Notes: a model not told the origin generated them from the sequence alone. A DNA stretch of 64,000 nt from Paenibacillus wynnii (GCF_030812855.1 NZ_JAUSTK010000010.1:62001-126000); one strand, 5' to 3'; positions 37,375 to 46,711 are shown, counted from the first letter of the stretch. Numbers and translations: made by a program.

Positions 37375-38051
37375 TTAAATGAATAAGTCCAGAAACGTTC
37401 TGTTCCAAAACGATCTTGAATTTCTCTTGGTTTTAATTTTTTGCTTCCTAATAATTCAGCCGCTTGGAACTGGGAGCGGTGTGCCTCAATGGATGACATC
37501 TTTTGCTTCAGAAAGTCTCTGACATTATTGATAATATCCGGATTCCCGATCGATTGCTCCAGATTCTTGGCAAAAGCTATGCAGTGTACTAGAGGTCTTT
37601 CTTTCTCGGATAGCCTTCCTACCGTTCGAATGACGGCAGCTCCACAGGCATCATGATCGGGATGAACGCTGTAACCAGGGTAGAAGGTAATAACTAACGA
37701 CGGGCGAAGCTCTTGAAGAAGAGCATCAATCCGTTCATCCAGCAGTTCTTGCAGCTCGAATTCAATTGTTTTATCATGAAAGCCTAGCATTCTTAGATCT
37801 TGTATTCCAATAGCGCGGCAGGAGGCTTCCAGCTCCTTCTTGCGTATTTCCGGAAGGGTTACCCGATTAGCAAACGGCGGGATCCCCATATTCCGGCCCA
37901 TTTCTCCCAAGGTTAGGCATGCATAGGTGACTTTGGCTCCATTCTGCACATGCATAGCAAGTGTACCTGAGACTCCGAAGGCCTCGTCATCTGGATGCGG
38001 CAGCACAACAAGAATATTATTCTCCACTAAAGTCTTCATCTCCTCTTCCAT
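37371..38051 (-). CDS. bshB2: Bacillithiol biosynthesis deacetylase BshB2, copy 1
   Basis: 226 aa PIG-L-type zinc deacetylase acting on GlcNAc-malate in bacillithiol synthesis, or on related amides. The motif HPDDE is near residue 19 and HPDH near 127; LGEMGRNMGIPPFANRVTLPEIRKKEL is family-typical. ATG 38051 overlaps the yojF stop by one base (TAATG) and has GGGAG 8 nt upstream. A second copy lies at 46 kb. Confidence 0.92.
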   Translation of the reverse strand: MEEEMKTLVENNILVVLPHPDDEAFGVSGTLAMHVQNGAKVTYACLTLGEMGRNMGIPPFANRVTLPEIRKKELEASCRAIGIQDLRMLGFHDKTIEFELQELLDERIDALLQELRPSLVITFYPGYSVHPDHDACGAAVIRTVGRLSEKERPLVHCIAFAKNLEQSIGNPDIINNVRDFLKQKMSSIEAHRSQFQAAELLGSKKLKPREIQDRFGTERFWTYSFK

Positions 38052-38401
38052 TAGAAGGGCTCCCGGCTTAATTGCAAAGATACGATCAGTTTGCCCTGAC
38101 TGTCATGTCCTGCCATGATCAATCGGCTAGTCTCAGTCTCTTCAAAGTGAGTCAGCCCCTCCGAATACACCCATCCCTGCTGCATTTTTAGTCCGACCCG
38201 GTAAGGTCCGTTCCCGGAAATCGATCCGTGGGAATATCGAATTCTAGCATTGGTAATGAACGTTGCGGCTGGATGCTTGGAACTATCTAAATGGGACGCG
38301 TAGGCTCCCGTGGTCATTTCAAGATGAATATAAAGATCCTGATCTTTTAGTATGTCGATCCTATATAGAATTTCCGATTGTTTAATAAGCTGCAATTCCA
38401 T
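38051..38401 (-). CDS. yojF: YojF-family protein (DUF1806), copy 1
   Basis: 116 aa, DUF1806. Contains DLYIHLEMTTGAYAS, YRVGLKMQQGWVYSEGLTHFEE and RLIMAGHDSQGKLIVSLQLSREPF. In Bacillus yojF precedes yojG (bshB2), and the same pairing is seen here. Function unknown. First gene of the yojF-bshB2-frataxin-like operon. Confidence 0.87.
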   Translation of the reverse strand: MELQLIKQSEILYRIDILKDQDLYIHLEMTTGAYASHLDSSKHPAATFITNARIRYSHGSISGNGPYRVGLKMQQGWVYSEGLTHFEETETSRLIMAGHDSQGKLIVSLQLSREPF

Positions 38402-38470
38402 CCCCCCAAATCACATTTCTCATAAAGTATACCCTTCAAATCTTAGTAACTCAAATGGAAGAGAACAATA

Positions 38471-38513
38471 AGGAGCCAAGCTCAAGCTGGATTTCAGCAG
38501 GTGCCTGGCTCCT
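38471..38513 (-). terminator. Terminator after the SLH fragment
   Basis: AGGAGCCAAG and CCTGGCTCCT form a stem 7 nt past the SLH stop, with a weak T tract on the minus strand. Confidence 0.6.
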
Positions 38514-38519
38514 CTATTG

Positions 38520-38924
38520 TTACTTGTTCTTTTGGACCAGCATATTCAGCAGGACCGTTACAGCCTCAGCCCTTGTTGCAGGGTCTTGAGGAACGAATTG
38601 GTTATTGCTTTTTCCTTGAACGATGCCCGCTTGCTTTACAAAAGCAATGCCGCCTTTCGCCCACACCGGAATATCATTGTCATCAGCGAAACCGGTCGAA
38701 GTATTGGCCTCTATAGACTGACCTAGAGCTTTAGCGATGATTACGGCCATCTCTGCGCGTGTAAGTTCTGCATCCGGACGGAAGGTGCCATCCTCATATC
38801 CTTTTATAAAACCTGATTGTACCGCTTGTGCTACTGCTGCACTCGCCCATGCTCCGATTTTCGCCGAATCATTCTTTCCGCCTCTGGTTTTCGTTCCCTT
38901 TCTATATGATGTATAAATTACCAT
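38520..38924 (-). pseudogene. S-layer homology (SLH) protein, 5' truncated
   Basis: Only the last two SLH repeats remain: IGAWASAAVAQAVQSGFIKG YEDGTFRPDAELTRAEMA and ADDNDIPVWAKGGIAFVKQAG. The first ~15 residues from ATG 38924 (basic, no signal peptide) do not belong to an SLH module, there is no ribosome site, and the usual third repeat and main body are missing. The break near 38885 lies 120 nt from the ger operon start. It keeps its own terminator. Confidence 0.82.
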
Positions 38925-39006
38925 TCCAGGAGAATAATAAAAACTACCGATTTAACAGAAGCCTATCGTTCAATCGGAAATCGGATCACCATGACAAGGG
39001 GAATTC

Positions 39007-40527
39007 ATGGATATGGCATTAACACAAACGGAAGGCAGTGCAACACACCCCATAGCGACCAAATTGGCGGACAATCAGGAGCAGCTAAAGGAAACATTCT
39101 CAAACTGCAGCGATATGGCGTACTTGCCGTGGAATTACGGACCAGGCCTTGAGCATGAGGCGCTATCCGTTTATTTTCGCACACTGATTCAAAACAAGCA
39201 GTTAAATTATATGAAGGAATCACTGCAGGATCTCGTCATGCATGAGATCGGGCCGGCAACGGCAGTCTCTCCCGAAGATGTCATACAATTTTTCGAAAAT
39301 AATGGAGTATCCGCTCAGTCGGCACAAGTGCTGGACACCTTCGATTCCGCCGTGCAGCACGTCTTGGAAGGGTATATCGTCATCTTTTTCGATTGTTGGA
39401 ACAAAGCGCTCGCTTACAACGCCTTAGGCTTGGAGTCGCGGCAAATCAGCGAACCCGTTACAGAGCCGGTAGTGCAAGGGCCCCATAACAGTACTGTTGA
39501 GGAGCTTGCTAAAAACATCGGCTTATTAAGGACGCTGCTCAAGTCCCCTCGGTTCAAATTCGAACAGTTTACGGCCGGGGAAGAGAGCCGGAGAGACATC
39601 GCTTATGGTTATTTGGATGGTGCCGTAAATCCCGAAACGTTAGCGGAATTCAAGCGGAAAATTTCCGCCATCGATAAAGAAGAAATAATGGAAACGTCCT
39701 ATTTGGAGGAGTGGATCAGCGGGTATGCTTACTCTCCGTTCCCCCTGGTCCGTTATACAGAACGGCCGGATACCGCAGTTGCCGCATTGCTGGACGGGAA
39801 AATCATTGCAATGGTAAGCGGCACACCAACGGTACTCATCTGTCCAGGTCTCTTTTTCGAGTTTCTTTCGTCAAGCGAAGACTATTACCAAAAACCAGTT
39901 TTTTCGTCGCTAGTCCGCATTTTAAGGGTATTCTCCTTTCTCATCTCTCTATTACTTCCGAGCACCTATATCGCCTTATCGACTTTTCACTCCGAGCTGA
40001 TACCGACGGTCCTGCTGCTGGCGATTCTCGATTCGAGAGAAGGAATTCCATTCCCTGCTTTTGTTGAAGCGTTAATTATGGAATTTTTCTTTGAAGTGCT
40101 GCGCGAAGCGGGCATTCGGCTTCCCCGTCCGGTTGGTTCCGCTGTAAGCATAGTCGGAGCGCTTGTCATCGGCCAAGCGGCGATACAAGCCAAAATCGCA
40201 TCGCCTGTTATGATCATTGTTGTCGCCTTGACCGGCATAGCCTCCTTCGCGCTTCCTCAATACAACATGGCGACCGGCATCCGCGTATTAAGGTTTCCAT
40301 ATATGATTCTCGCGGCGTCGTTCGGGGGGCTCGGTATTATGTTCGGCTTCCTGCTAACCCTCCTGCATCTGTCTTGCCTTCGCCCGCTGGGCCAGCCTTA
40401 CCTCAGTCCGGGAGCGCCGCTTGATATTAAGCAGTTCAGGGACATCATCATTGCCGTTCCGCGGAAAATACTGCTGCATTCGCCGCGCAACCGGCATCTT
40501 CATCGAATGACTAGAGAAAGGAAATAA
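39007..40527 (+). CDS. Spore germinant receptor subunit A (GerAA family)
   Basis: 506 aa. Soluble N-terminal domain (about 1-290), then membrane segments (about 295-470), including YTERPDTAVAALLDGKIIAMVSGTP, YIALSTFHSELIPTVLLLAI, REGIPFPAFVEALIMEFFFE and EAGIRLPRPVGSAVSIVGALVIGQAA, all hallmarks of GerA A subunits. Sits in the inner spore membrane and senses germinants with the B and C subunits. AAGGGG precedes ATG 39007. First gene of a four-gene operon A-C-small-B. Confidence 0.96.
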   Translation: MDMALTQTEGSATHPIATKLADNQEQLKETFSNCSDMAYLPWNYGPGLEHEALSVYFRTLIQNKQLNYMKESLQDLVMHEIGPATAVSPEDVIQFFENNGVSAQSAQVLDTFDSAVQHVLEGYIVIFFDCWNKALAYNALGLESRQISEPVTEPVVQGPHNSTVEELAKNIGLLRTLLKSPRFKFEQFTAGEESRRDIAYGYLDGAVNPETLAEFKRKISAIDKEEIMETSYLEEWISGYAYSPFPLVRYTERPDTAVAALLDGKIIAMVSGTPTVLICPGLFFEFLSSSEDYYQKPVFSSLVRILRVFSFLISLLLPSTYIALSTFHSELIPTVLLLAILDSREGIPFPAFVEALIMEFFFEVLREAGIRLPRPVGSAVSIVGALVIGQAAIQAKIASPVMIIVVALTGIASFALPQYNMATGIRVLRFPYMILAASFGGLGIMFGFLLTLLHLSCLRPLGQPYLSPGAPLDIKQFRDIIIAVPRKILLHSPRNRHLHRMTRERK

Positions 40528-40532
40528 GCGCT

Positions 40533-41693
40533 ATGCGAATTCGACCTGCGGCCTCCTTCTTGCCCCTGCTTCTTTGTCTTCTCATAACTGGCTGCTGGGA
40601 CAAGGGAGAATTGAGCGAATTCGGCTATGTCCAGGCTATTGCGATCGACAAGAACGATGAAGGAGCAATAGAGCTTACAACTCACTTCTATACGCCTTCA
40701 AGCGGCGGAGAAATGTCGGGATCTTCTAAAGAAGGATCAAAAGGATTTAGTATTAGCACGTCCGCCGATACCGTCTTCGAGGCCATTCGGGATATTCCGA
40801 TTCATCTCGGGCGCAAAGCAAGGTGGGATCATATTCGCGTTATTCTTATCGGAGAAGAAATCACGAAGGAACAAAGTATCGCAGATGTGCTTGAGTTTTT
40901 CTCCAGAGACCAGGAACCTCGCGGCACCGTCTATATACTCATCGCTTCAGGCGAAGCTAGCCCGTTTTTAAATGTAAAACCGTTTATCGAAAACACAATC
41001 GCTCAACAATTAAGAGAGATCCAAGAGGCTACCGTGAGATATTCGGGCAAAACCGAAAAACTTTCCATGATTAACCTGGCCATACAATTGAAAAGCGAGA
41101 CAGGCGTCACGGTCGTCCCCCGCATCCAAAGCGGCACTTCCAGCAAGAGCGCGGTAATTGCCGGAGTTTACCTGCTGCAGGACGGTAAAATGAAAACCAC
41201 GCTGCTGTCAAAGGAGACGGAGAGCCTGCTTATGCTTCGCAATGAATATCAGGGCGGAATTATCGAATATCCCTGCACTGAACAATCGGGGGATAAGAAG
41301 AAGAAGGAGGCGTTCGAAGTGATCAACTTGCACACGAAACTGCGCACTTCCATCATCAACGAAGAGGTGACCGTTCACGTAGACACCAAAGTTGAAGGTT
41401 CGATTGGCGAATTGCACTGTTCATCCTTAAAAAATAGTGAGGATGAAACGCGGCTTAAGAACACCATCGAACAACAAATCGAACAAGATATGCAAGACAC
41501 GCTTGCACGGCTGCAACAAAACCGAATCGATGCGCTCGGTATAGGCAATCAAATTTACCGTAAAAACCATACCCTCTGGAAAAAGTGGAAGCCCACTTGG
41601 GGTGAGCGTTTCTCGAATGTCCGCTTCGAGATCAAAATCGACGTTACAGACATGAATTCAGGACTGAACGCAGCCTCTCCTATTACCAAATAG
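40533..41693 (+). CDS. Spore germinant receptor lipoprotein (GerAC family)
   Basis: 386 aa. Lipoprotein signal LLCLLITGCWD with lipidated Cys near residue 22, then ELSEFGYVQAIAIDK, HLGRKARWDHIRVILIGEE, EFFSRDQEPRGTVYI and a C-terminal domain ending in WGERFSNVRFEIKIDVTDMN. It anchors on the outer face of the inner spore membrane. Starts 5 nt after the A gene stop, so co-translated. Confidence 0.95.
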   Translation: MRIRPAASFLPLLLCLLITGCWDKGELSEFGYVQAIAIDKNDEGAIELTTHFYTPSSGGEMSGSSKEGSKGFSISTSADTVFEAIRDIPIHLGRKARWDHIRVILIGEEITKEQSIADVLEFFSRDQEPRGTVYILIASGEASPFLNVKPFIENTIAQQLREIQEATVRYSGKTEKLSMINLAIQLKSETGVTVVPRIQSGTSSKSAVIAGVYLLQDGKMKTTLLSKETESLLMLRNEYQGGIIEYPCTEQSGDKKKKEAFEVINLHTKLRTSIINEEVTVHVDTKVEGSIGELHCSSLKNSEDETRLKNTIEQQIEQDMQDTLARLQQNRIDALGIGNQIYRKNHTLWKKWKPTWGERFSNVRFEIKIDVTDMNSGLNAASPITK

Positions 41694-41720
41694 AGAAAAT
41701 TGATTGGAGGAGGATGCCGC

Positions 41721-41960
41721 ATGGCCGGGAAAATAGTTTATATGTTTCTTATTTACGCTGCCGTGCTCGCCTACGACCTTCCGGCATGGAGGCGGGCGAG
41801 CAAGAAGGGACGTCTCGTCTATAGCCTATTACTGGCGTTTTCGGCCTATCTTTGCATTATTTATGCAGCCGATCTTGTCTGGCCGAATGTTGACCAGCTC
41901 TTTCATCTGTTGTTCGCGGAGCCGTCCAAGCTCTTTATTAAGTCGCTAAAAGGTTTGTAG
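41721..41960 (+). CDS. Small two-helix membrane protein in ger operon (candidate D subunit)
   Basis: 79 aa with two hydrophobic segments (VYMFLIYAAVLAYDL and VYSLLLAFSAYLCIIYAADL). GGAGGAGG lies 7 nt before ATG 41721, better than the in-frame TTG 41700. Small two-helix D proteins that modulate germinant receptors are known in Bacillus (GerKD type). Size, topology and operon position fit, but homology cannot be verified here. Confidence 0.7.
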   Translation: MAGKIVYMFLIYAAVLAYDLPAWRRASKKGRLVYSLLLAFSAYLCIIYAADLVWPNVDQLFHLLFAEPSKLFIKSLKGL

Positions 41961-41970
41961 GGAGGATATC

Positions 41971-43065
41971 ATGAATAACAAGGAGAGCATCAGCTCTTTC
42001 CAACTGTCGATGCTGTTCTTGGCGTATATAACAGGTTCAGCTGTAATTATCATCCCCTCTCCGCTTGCGGCCGCAGCCGGTAACGGCGCCTGGATCTCCG
42101 AGCTCCTCGCGCTGTGCAGCGGCGTAATCGTCTTGGCCTGCATCCTCTATTTGTATCGACACTTACCGGGCCCTACCTATATCGAGTTCAGCAAACAGCT
42201 GTTTGGGAAATGGCTGGGCTGGACGATTGCGCTTCCGGCCCTATTGCTCCTTTTCCTGCAGCTGAGCAACATCGTTATTGACATCGGAGATTTTTTCAAA
42301 AGCACAATGATGAAACAAACGCCTGCACCCATCTTTCATTTCATGTTTATTATTCTGTCTGCCTTAACCGCCCGCGCAGGCATCGAAGTGATGGCCAGAA
42401 TGTTCGTCTTGCTGCTATTCTCTATGTTTGGCTCCATCATACTCGTTTGGATAATGGTGTCGCCCTACTATCACCTTGAATATTTATTTCCGATTATGCC
42501 GGATGGCATCGGGCCAATCCTTCATGGGGCTTACATCGCAAACGGATTTCCTTATGCGGAAATCGGCTTTTTTACCATGCTACTTCCTTATGTCCGCAAA
42601 AAAGACGATGCCCGGTACGGAAAATCCCTGTTTTGGGCATTGCTCGTCAACGGCATTACAATAGTCATCTCGGTCATTAGTGCGATTATGGTGACGGGTC
42701 CTCTGGCCGGCTTTTACAAATATACGTTGTATCAGCTTGCGCGATTGATCACTTTTCAAGAGATTGTGGAACGGGTGGAATCTGTCATAGGATTTTCATT
42801 AATCGTAGGCTCCTACATGAAGGCGAGCCTATCCTTGTATATCTTAAATGCCGTGGTGTCTCGGCTATTCAAAGTCAAGGACAACCGTTTTTTGTTATTC
42901 CCCCTGTCCATCATCTGCTTCCTGCTGTCGAATACGTTGTATACGACTGAACTTGAATTCGTGGAGGCCGTTAACGTCATTTGGCCTCTCGCGATTAATT
43001 GCCTGCTTATTTTGCCGCTTCTTGTGATGACCGCCATTGTTATGATAAAACAGAGTTTAAAATGA
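41971..43065 (+). CDS. Spore germinant receptor permease subunit (GerAB family)
   Basis: 364 aa, ten hydrophobic segments in the GerAB/APC-like pattern (SSFQLSMLFLAYITGSAVII; HLPGPTYIEFSKQLFGKWLG; HFMFIILSALTARAGIEVMARMF). Binds germinant in the inner spore membrane. It follows the small protein by 10 nt and ends the operon. Confidence 0.94.
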   Translation: MNNKESISSFQLSMLFLAYITGSAVIIIPSPLAAAAGNGAWISELLALCSGVIVLACILYLYRHLPGPTYIEFSKQLFGKWLGWTIALPALLLLFLQLSNIVIDIGDFFKSTMMKQTPAPIFHFMFIILSALTARAGIEVMARMFVLLLFSMFGSIILVWIMVSPYYHLEYLFPIMPDGIGPILHGAYIANGFPYAEIGFFTMLLPYVRKKDDARYGKSLFWALLVNGITIVISVISAIMVTGPLAGFYKYTLYQLARLITFQEIVERVESVIGFSLIVGSYMKASLSLYILNAVVSRLFKVKDNRFLLFPLSIICFLLSNTLYTTELEFVEAVNVIWPLAINCLLILPLLVMTAIVMIKQSLK

Positions 43066-43164
43066 CACTCTGACCGGCTTCTGAAGTTAAAATTGTTCTG
43101 ACTCATAGCTTCCCCCTTGCCGCATATACATCTAGAAAGATGAATGAGGGAAAGGATGCGAACG

Positions 43165-44799
43165 ATGAGGATTTATATTGCTGATCATACCGATAATCTC
43201 CGAACGGCAGCGCTTAAAAACAAGGTCGGGGTTGATGACCTGATCTTCCTAAATCCTCATATCACCGACCCTTTATCGAATATTGCGGGCCAACAGGTTA
43301 AGCTTCCGCCTCTCGAAGCCTTGCCGGATAAGCTCCCTTATGTCCCTCCATGCACCTTTCAGCTTATTAATCCGAAGGCCCGCGAGCAATGGATTCCTTT
43401 AACCTCGCTGGACGATATGCTGCACAAAGAATACGATGTGCTTATTGTCGGCACAGGGGCCGGAGGAGGCGCCGTTCTATGGCGTCTGATGCAGCAATTG
43501 GCAAACAGCGGAAAACGGATTGGCGTTCTCGAAAGAGGTGGACTGCTAATTCCAACGCATGCGCAAAATATCGAAACGATGAATCAGCGCCGGGTATTTG
43601 ATTATTACGCCAGCACAGCTCATTTTATCGGCAATTATTTATCCGGCCAAACCTATGCCCTCGGGGGCAGAACCTTGTTCTGGTCCACAACCAGTCCGCG
43701 CATGCCTATCTCCGAAATTTTGCGTTGGCCCGTATCGCTCCCTGAGATGGAACAATATTACGCCCTCGCCGAAAATGCTTTGAGCGTCACTCAAAACTTC
43801 ACGAAAGGCGCTCCTCTCATGCAAGTGCTGCTCAATCGGCTGCAGCGGAACGGTTATCCGGATGCCGCTCCTGAACCGCTCGCCGTTAATCTAGAACCGC
43901 CCAATAAATTCGGCGTCATGAACTCGAACCCGTTTTTCAGCTCTATTCATTTTTTGGCGCAGGCTCTGAACCGCCCTTATGACTTGGCGATCCATGCCCG
44001 AGCCGTTAAAGTGTTGACGGAAAAGAACAGCTGCGTCGGCATCGAGGTTATTTCTTCGGATAACAAAAAATACGTTTTAAACGCAAAAAACGTCGTTCTG
44101 TCGGCAGGCACATTCGGAAGCGCGCAAATCTTGTTGAATTCGGACATTTACGGAAGAGCCGTCGGCCATTATATGACCAACCACTCCAGGATGATAGGCT
44201 TCGGCCGTGTAAACCGCAACGAGTTTCCGGAAGTGCTCGGTCCGCTTCGCATTTTATTACCGGGACAGGTTGGCCGGTCTTATCAAATTCAAATTGTCGG
44301 GCCAGGCGATTATGCGTGGGTGCAATATGCCGAACAGCCATTGCAGGAAAATTGGAATTTAGTTTTAGGTGCGCTCGGCCAGGTTGAATCGCGTTATGAC
44401 AATTACGTCTCACTTGATCCGGCCAAGCGGGATGAAGACGGCGTGCCGGAGCTTAACATTCACTTTTCGTATAGCGAACGGGACGAAGAGGTCATCCGGC
44501 AAATGGATGAAGGCGTAAAGAAAGCGGCAGCCGCGATGAATATCTCTCTGGTATCAGACATCGGTCCCGCCGTATGCCGGCTGCCTACCGGCTCGGATAT
44601 CCATGAAATGGGCACCTGTCGAATGGGTGAAGATCCCTTAACTTCGGCAACTAACCGATTCGGACAGATTCATGGCGTCAACGGACTTTACGTGGCCGAC
44701 AACAGCGTCATTCCGACGAGCGGCACAGCCAATCCGACATTGACGACCGTTGCCCTCGCTTTTCGCACGGCGGATGAAATTGCAAGGCATTTGAAATAA
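43165..44799 (+). CDS. LysM-GMC oxidoreductase fusion
   Basis: About 544 aa. The first 50 residues (MRIYIADHTDNLRTAALK...DDLIFLNPHITDP...AGQQVKLPP) look like a LysM module. From about residue 85 comes an FAD-dependent GMC oxidoreductase: VLIVGTGAGGGAVLWRL (FAD), LGGRTLFWSTTSPRM, HEMGTCRMGEDP with the catalytic His region, and C-terminal ADNSVIPTSGTANPTLT. Starts at 43144, 43156 or 43165 are all possible; AAAGGA before 43165 and the domain edge favour the last. It would oxidise a sugar or alcohol, perhaps tethered to peptidoglycan or spore cortex by LysM. No signal peptide. Confidence 0.88.
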   Translation: MRIYIADHTDNLRTAALKNKVGVDDLIFLNPHITDPLSNIAGQQVKLPPLEALPDKLPYVPPCTFQLINPKAREQWIPLTSLDDMLHKEYDVLIVGTGAGGGAVLWRLMQQLANSGKRIGVLERGGLLIPTHAQNIETMNQRRVFDYYASTAHFIGNYLSGQTYALGGRTLFWSTTSPRMPISEILRWPVSLPEMEQYYALAENALSVTQNFTKGAPLMQVLLNRLQRNGYPDAAPEPLAVNLEPPNKFGVMNSNPFFSSIHFLAQALNRPYDLAIHARAVKVLTEKNSCVGIEVISSDNKKYVLNAKNVVLSAGTFGSAQILLNSDIYGRAVGHYMTNHSRMIGFGRVNRNEFPEVLGPLRILLPGQVGRSYQIQIVGPGDYAWVQYAEQPLQENWNLVLGALGQVESRYDNYVSLDPAKRDEDGVPELNIHFSYSERDEEVIRQMDEGVKKAAAAMNISLVSDIGPAVCRLPTGSDIHEMGTCRMGEDPLTSATNRFGQIHGVNGLYVADNSVIPTSGTANPTLTTVALAFRTADEIARHLK

Positions 44800-44822
44800 G
44801 CACAGCCGCGGGAGGGAAAGAA

Positions 44823-45608
44823 ATGAAATTTATAAAATCCGGTGCGCATCTAAGGGAGCTGACCGCAATCCCTCCGGGGCTCCAGCTTTATACGCTCCGC
44901 AACGAACTGGAGAAGGATTACTTCGGGACGCTAAAAAAAGTGGCGGATATGGGCTACAAGCTGGTAGAGTTGTTCAGTTGGGGATATGCCGGAATTCCAG
45001 CCGATCGGATGAAAGCGGAGTTGCAACGTCTTGGTTTAAGAAGCGTGTCTGCTCACGTCTACCCGCTAACACTGGAAAACCTGCAGAGCCAGCTCGATTA
45101 TGCCCAAACCCTCGGCATCCATTACATCGTGACCTACTTATTTAAGGAGAGTTATGCTGATGAGATGTCGCTTAAAGCGTCTATCGCTTCGCTACGAAAA
45201 CTCGGTCTGGAAATCAAGCGCCGCGGCATGCAGCTTCTGTACCATCCCCACGCGGAAGAATTTGAAATACGGAACGGCAAAAGAATTATCGACCGCTTGC
45301 TTGCGGGTGTCGGCACCGATGTGATGCAGCTTGAGCTCGATATGTATTGGGCGAAGAAAGCGGGGCTGGATCCTTATTCCACCTTGCTCACTTATAGAGG
45401 CTTGTCACCTCTTATTCACGTGAAGGACATGGATGAGCGCGGGAGTTTTACGGAGGTCGGGCGAGGTACGATTGATTGGGCTCCTATTTTCAGCAGCTTC
45501 AATGAAGCAGGCGTAAACTATTATTTCGTTGAGCAGGACGAAAGCCCGCATCCGCTCCAAAGCATCAAAACAAGCCTCGATTACTTGAGATCGAGGCTTG
45601 TTGGATAG
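44823..45608 (+). CDS. Sugar phosphate isomerase/epimerase family TIM-barrel protein
   Basis: 261 aa, AP_endonuc_2-like xylose-isomerase fold: GLQLYTLRNELEKDYFGTLKKVADMGYKLVELFSWG, VSAHVYPLTLENLQ, LYHPHAEEFE, QLELDMYWAKKAGLDP, LIHVKDMD, YYFVEQDESPHP, providing the metal-binding Glu/His/Asp set. Starts 23 nt after the GMC gene and is probably co-transcribed. Such pairs act on 3-keto-glycosides or inositol-like sugars in other bacteria, so a linked two-step sugar modification is a fair inference. Confidence 0.87.
   Translation: MKFIKSGAHLRELTAIPPGLQLYTLRNELEKDYFGTLKKVADMGYKLVELFSWGYAGIPADRMKAELQRLGLRSVSAHVYPLTLENLQSQLDYAQTLGIHYIVTYLFKESYADEMSLKASIASLRKLGLEIKRRGMQLLYHPHAEEFEIRNGKRIIDRLLAGVGTDVMQLELDMYWAKKAGLDPYSTLLTYRGLSPLIHVKDMDERGSFTEVGRGTIDWAPIFSSFNEAGVNYYFVEQDESPHPLQSIKTSLDYLRSRLVG
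45571..45601 (+). terminator. Stem-loop overlapping the end of the epimerase gene
   Basis: CAAGCCTCGAT and ATCGAGGCTTG form an 11-bp stem that includes the last codons. There is no good T run, so termination is uncertain. Confidence 0.4.
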
Positions 45609-45686
45609 ATATCCATTCGCAATTTTATTGGACCGTTACGGAAGCTTTAATCCGGTCCAGTGTGCCCTTAGGAATCGAGCGGGTTT

Positions 45687-45932
45687 ATGCTATATCCCAA
45701 GGGGAAATATCAAAAACTGTACATTCAAGTAGCGGCTGTAGGTAAAGACATCGATACCTTCTTCGTTCAGGATCAGGATGATGTTAAGCTTAAGATTGAT
45801 TCCATTGATGTAGCTGAAGGATTGAAGACATTCGAGATTGACATCAGCGGCGCTGATTCGCTCTTTGTTCATTCAGAATTGAAAGACGGCGGTAGCATAT
45901 TCATTCCGCTGACGACATCCTACTACAAATAA
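45687..45932 (+). pseudogene. NPCBM-like domain fragment of a surface protein
   Basis: 81 codons: GKYQKLYIQVAAVGKDIDTFFVQDQ...EGLKTFEIDISGADSLFVHSEL resembles the C-terminal part of an NPCBM/stalk-type secreted protein. There is no ribosome site or signal peptide, and an in-frame stop lies at 45669. Interpreted as the 3' end of a lost gene at the right edge of the ger-GMC block. Confidence 0.55.
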
Positions 45933-45991
45933 GCAGTCCAAAAATAATACGGCAGGCTGACGAACGAAGCTCCTTCGCCGTCAGCTTGTTT

Positions 45992-46711
45992 TCATTTTAC
46001 TAGAAATAAGTCGCTTCGTTGCTGTCCCACAACCTCTGGACTGCCTTTCAAAAAATACTCATAACTACCGAATCTAGCCAAAGCTTTCTGGTCTTCTTCC
46101 CATACCCACTCATCAATTTCAGTCTGACAACGATGATCCCGAAACGCAGCAAGCTTCGCCTCCAGATGGGCCTGGACATCAATTTCAACGACATCCTTCG
46201 GAGTATAACCGTACCTTTCCGGTTGCTTCATCATGTCGCCAAAGCTAATGAAATACAAAGACCCTTTATGTTCGGTTTGTTTAAAAGCGGCAGTTGTTGC
46301 TTTTCCGATAGCACAATGATCCGGGTGTCCACCCAATTTCTCGTGAAAGGTAAGGACAACGTCAGGATCCACTTCATGGATCATATCCGCAATGGAGCCA
46401 ATTAGGCGGTTCTGGTCGACAAACTCCACTGTTTTATCACGGATATCAAAAAAAGTAAGGTGCCGGATGCCCAAAGTGTCACAGGCACGGCGCAGCTCCA
46501 TTTCGCGAATGGCTGGCATCGTTTCTCGGTTGATGTAAGGTGGATTGCCCATCCGACGCCCCATTTCACCTCGTGTGGCGCTTACCAGTGTAATCTCGAC
46601 ACCTTCGCTTGCATATTTTGCAAGAGTGCCTCCGCAGATAAAAGTCTCGTCATCAGGGTGAGCAAAGACTGCCAGCAGTTTTTTCGATGGTGCTTTATGT
46701 AGTTCGTTCAT
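45992..46711 (-). CDS. bshB2: Bacillithiol deacetylase BshB2, copy 2
   Basis: 239 aa PIG-L zinc deacetylase. AHPDDETFICGGTLA near residue 17, RGEMGRRMGNPPYINRETMPAIREMEL and GGHPDHCAIGKATTAAF with the metal-binding His. ATG 46711 overlaps the yojF stop (ATGA). Clearly diverged from copy 1 at 37.4 kb, so an old duplication or separate acquisition; it may act on a different amide such as a bacillithiol conjugate. Confidence 0.9.
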   Translation of the reverse strand: MNELHKAPSKKLLAVFAHPDDETFICGGTLAKYASEGVEITLVSATRGEMGRRMGNPPYINRETMPAIREMELRRACDTLGIRHLTFFDIRDKTVEFVDQNRLIGSIADMIHEVDPDVVLTFHEKLGGHPDHCAIGKATTAAFKQTEHKGSLYFISFGDMMKQPERYGYTPKDVVEIDVQAHLEAKLAAFRDHRCQTEIDEWVWEEDQKALARFGSYEYFLKGSPEVVGQQRSDLFLVK

